NCBI GenBank assembly: GCA_045564915.1
Contig: JBJLGL010000001.1
Location: 248,001 to 312,000 of the forward strand
Length of the DNA: 64,000 nucleotides
Source of the DNA: JAQWRV01 sp045564915
Lineage (GTDB): Bacteria; Pseudomonadota; Alphaproteobacteria; Rhodospirillales; Rhodospirillaceae
Direction: 5' to 3'
Shown piece by piece: positions 63,561-64,000 of the stretch. The number at the start of each line of letters is the position of its first letter. Position 1 is the first letter of the stretch. The position numbers and the translations under genes were made by a program. The notes beneath the pieces were generated by a model. The model ran no database searches and was not told where the DNA came from. It saw only the letters and a program-made list of their open reading frames with translations.

Positions 63561-64000
63561 CTAACTGATTTCTTTCTCTATTTTAACACGCACACAAGAG
63601 TCTGTTTGGCCGCTAAGCGTATCGATAAAAGCGACATCAGGTGCGGGGAGGAAGTTATTAAAGCTAGTTCCTTTGTACTTTGAAACAGAGTAAGCACGAG
63701 CCCAATGCCCTAGTGTGGATGGAATGCCAATACAGTCTGGATGAATAAGCTCTGTTGTTTTAACAACACCCTGGCCTTCAGCAAAAGGTGATGTAATCCT
63801 AATTACATCTCCATCAGTTATTCCTTTACCCTCTGCAGTCTTAGTATTAATCATCACATTATAAGTATAGGGATTTGCTCTACTAATCTCGTCGATCCAC
63901 AGATTCTCAGATGTAATAGAAAATGTGATGAATGGTACCTTAAAATTAATTACATGAAGATCGAACTCAGAGTCACCCCCTTCGTTACTATGACATGGAA
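63561..64000 (-). CDS. Molybdopterin oxidoreductase, C-terminal part (cut by window edge)
   Basis: The last 146 residues of a DMSO-reductase-family molybdoenzyme. The frame is open through the right edge. ENLWIDEISRANPYTYNVMI and KGITDGDVIRITSPFAEGQG belong to the molybdopterin-dinucleotide-binding domain, and GIPSTLGHWARAY is the late motif. Active-site and Tat signal regions lie outside the window, so the substrate group cannot be named. It is followed directly by its ferredoxin subunit and the double nitrilase on the same strand. MoaB at 20779 would help make the cofactor. Confidence 0.88.
   Translation of the reverse strand, partial: PCHSNEGGDSEFDLHVINFKVPFITFSITSENLWIDEISRANPYTYNVMINTKTAEGKGITDGDVIRITSPFAEGQGVVKTTELIHPDCIGIPSTLGHWARAYSVSKYKGTSFNNFLPAPDVAFIDTLSGQTDSCVRVKIEKEIS

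Noticed and set aside
1..64000. CRISPR arrays, insertion sequences and prophage genes
   Set aside because: No regularly spaced repeats, transposase or phage structural genes were recognized anywhere in the window.

Overview
The window looks like a chromosomal segment of an alphaproteobacterium, probably a free-living aquatic relative of Rhodospirillales. The evidence is a GANTC-type CcrM methyltransferase next to rnhB, petA divergent from trmL, a block of DUF6111, CoA-pyrophosphatase, DUF1285 and MoxR/DUF58/DUF4159 genes, an ETF-QO/TPR/ispE block, and an alphaproteobacterial-type family-4 uracil-DNA glycosylase. Base composition is close to balanced. The assignment rests on gene content and order only. 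No rRNA is present; the only RNA gene seen is tRNA-Gln(UUG).

Region 1 (1-29 kb) is mostly housekeeping. In order it holds the Rieske subunit gene (cut by the left edge), trmL with a strong terminator, a four-gene minus operon (CCA-adding enzyme, DUF6111, Nudix, DUF1285), a four-gene plus operon (moxR, DUF58, BatA/DUF4159, GATase-like membrane protein), a methyltransferase, an isolated fliM, a frameshifted MFS transporter, a methyltransferase with a zinc ribbon, ccrM and rnhB. It continues with two TIGR04282/TIGR04283-type sugar genes, moaB, the glycosylase, ETF-QO, a TPR protein, ispE, a DsbD/ScsB-like thiol reductase and tRNA-Gln.

Region 2 (29-49 kb) is accessory and is the most unusual part. 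Three large exported proteins share one architecture: signal peptide, transthyretin/carboxypeptidase-regulatory-like domain, one CxxCH heme site, and a Vgb (streptogramin-lyase)-like beta-propeller. The first sits downstream of two small membrane proteins and a secreted protein that resembles the regulatory-like domain alone. The other two lie in a tightly packed six-gene minus operon: aldehyde dehydrogenase, cytochrome-propeller, small cytochrome c, isochorismatase-fold hydrolase, cytochrome-propeller, MFS carrier. The operon suggests periplasmic oxidation of an unknown compound, with electrons going to cytochrome c and products handled inside the cell. Between these clusters lie an orphan amino-acid-type binding protein, a run of 24 C, a flavin-reductase-like protein, a signal-anchored Rossmann protein, ferrochelatase, an NmrA-like protein, a methyltransferase with a Tat signal, and a pair of SDR genes of which one has lost its catalytic residues.

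Region 3 (49.7-64 kb) is catabolic. A plus operon carries hyuB, hyuA, a TPP-dependent decarboxylase-like enzyme, an acyl-CoA-dehydrogenase-like enzyme and a class IV aminotransferase; the first three genes overlap. A secreted MORN-repeat protein and a TonB-dependent receptor with a possible Fur-type site upstream follow. The right end is a minus operon of a molybdopterin oxidoreductase (cut by the edge), a four-cluster ferredoxin subunit and a double nitrilase whose first domain lacks the catalytic cysteine. Together these suggest uptake and breakdown of nitrogen-containing (amide, cyclic amide or nitrile) organic compounds. The substrates cannot be read from sequence.
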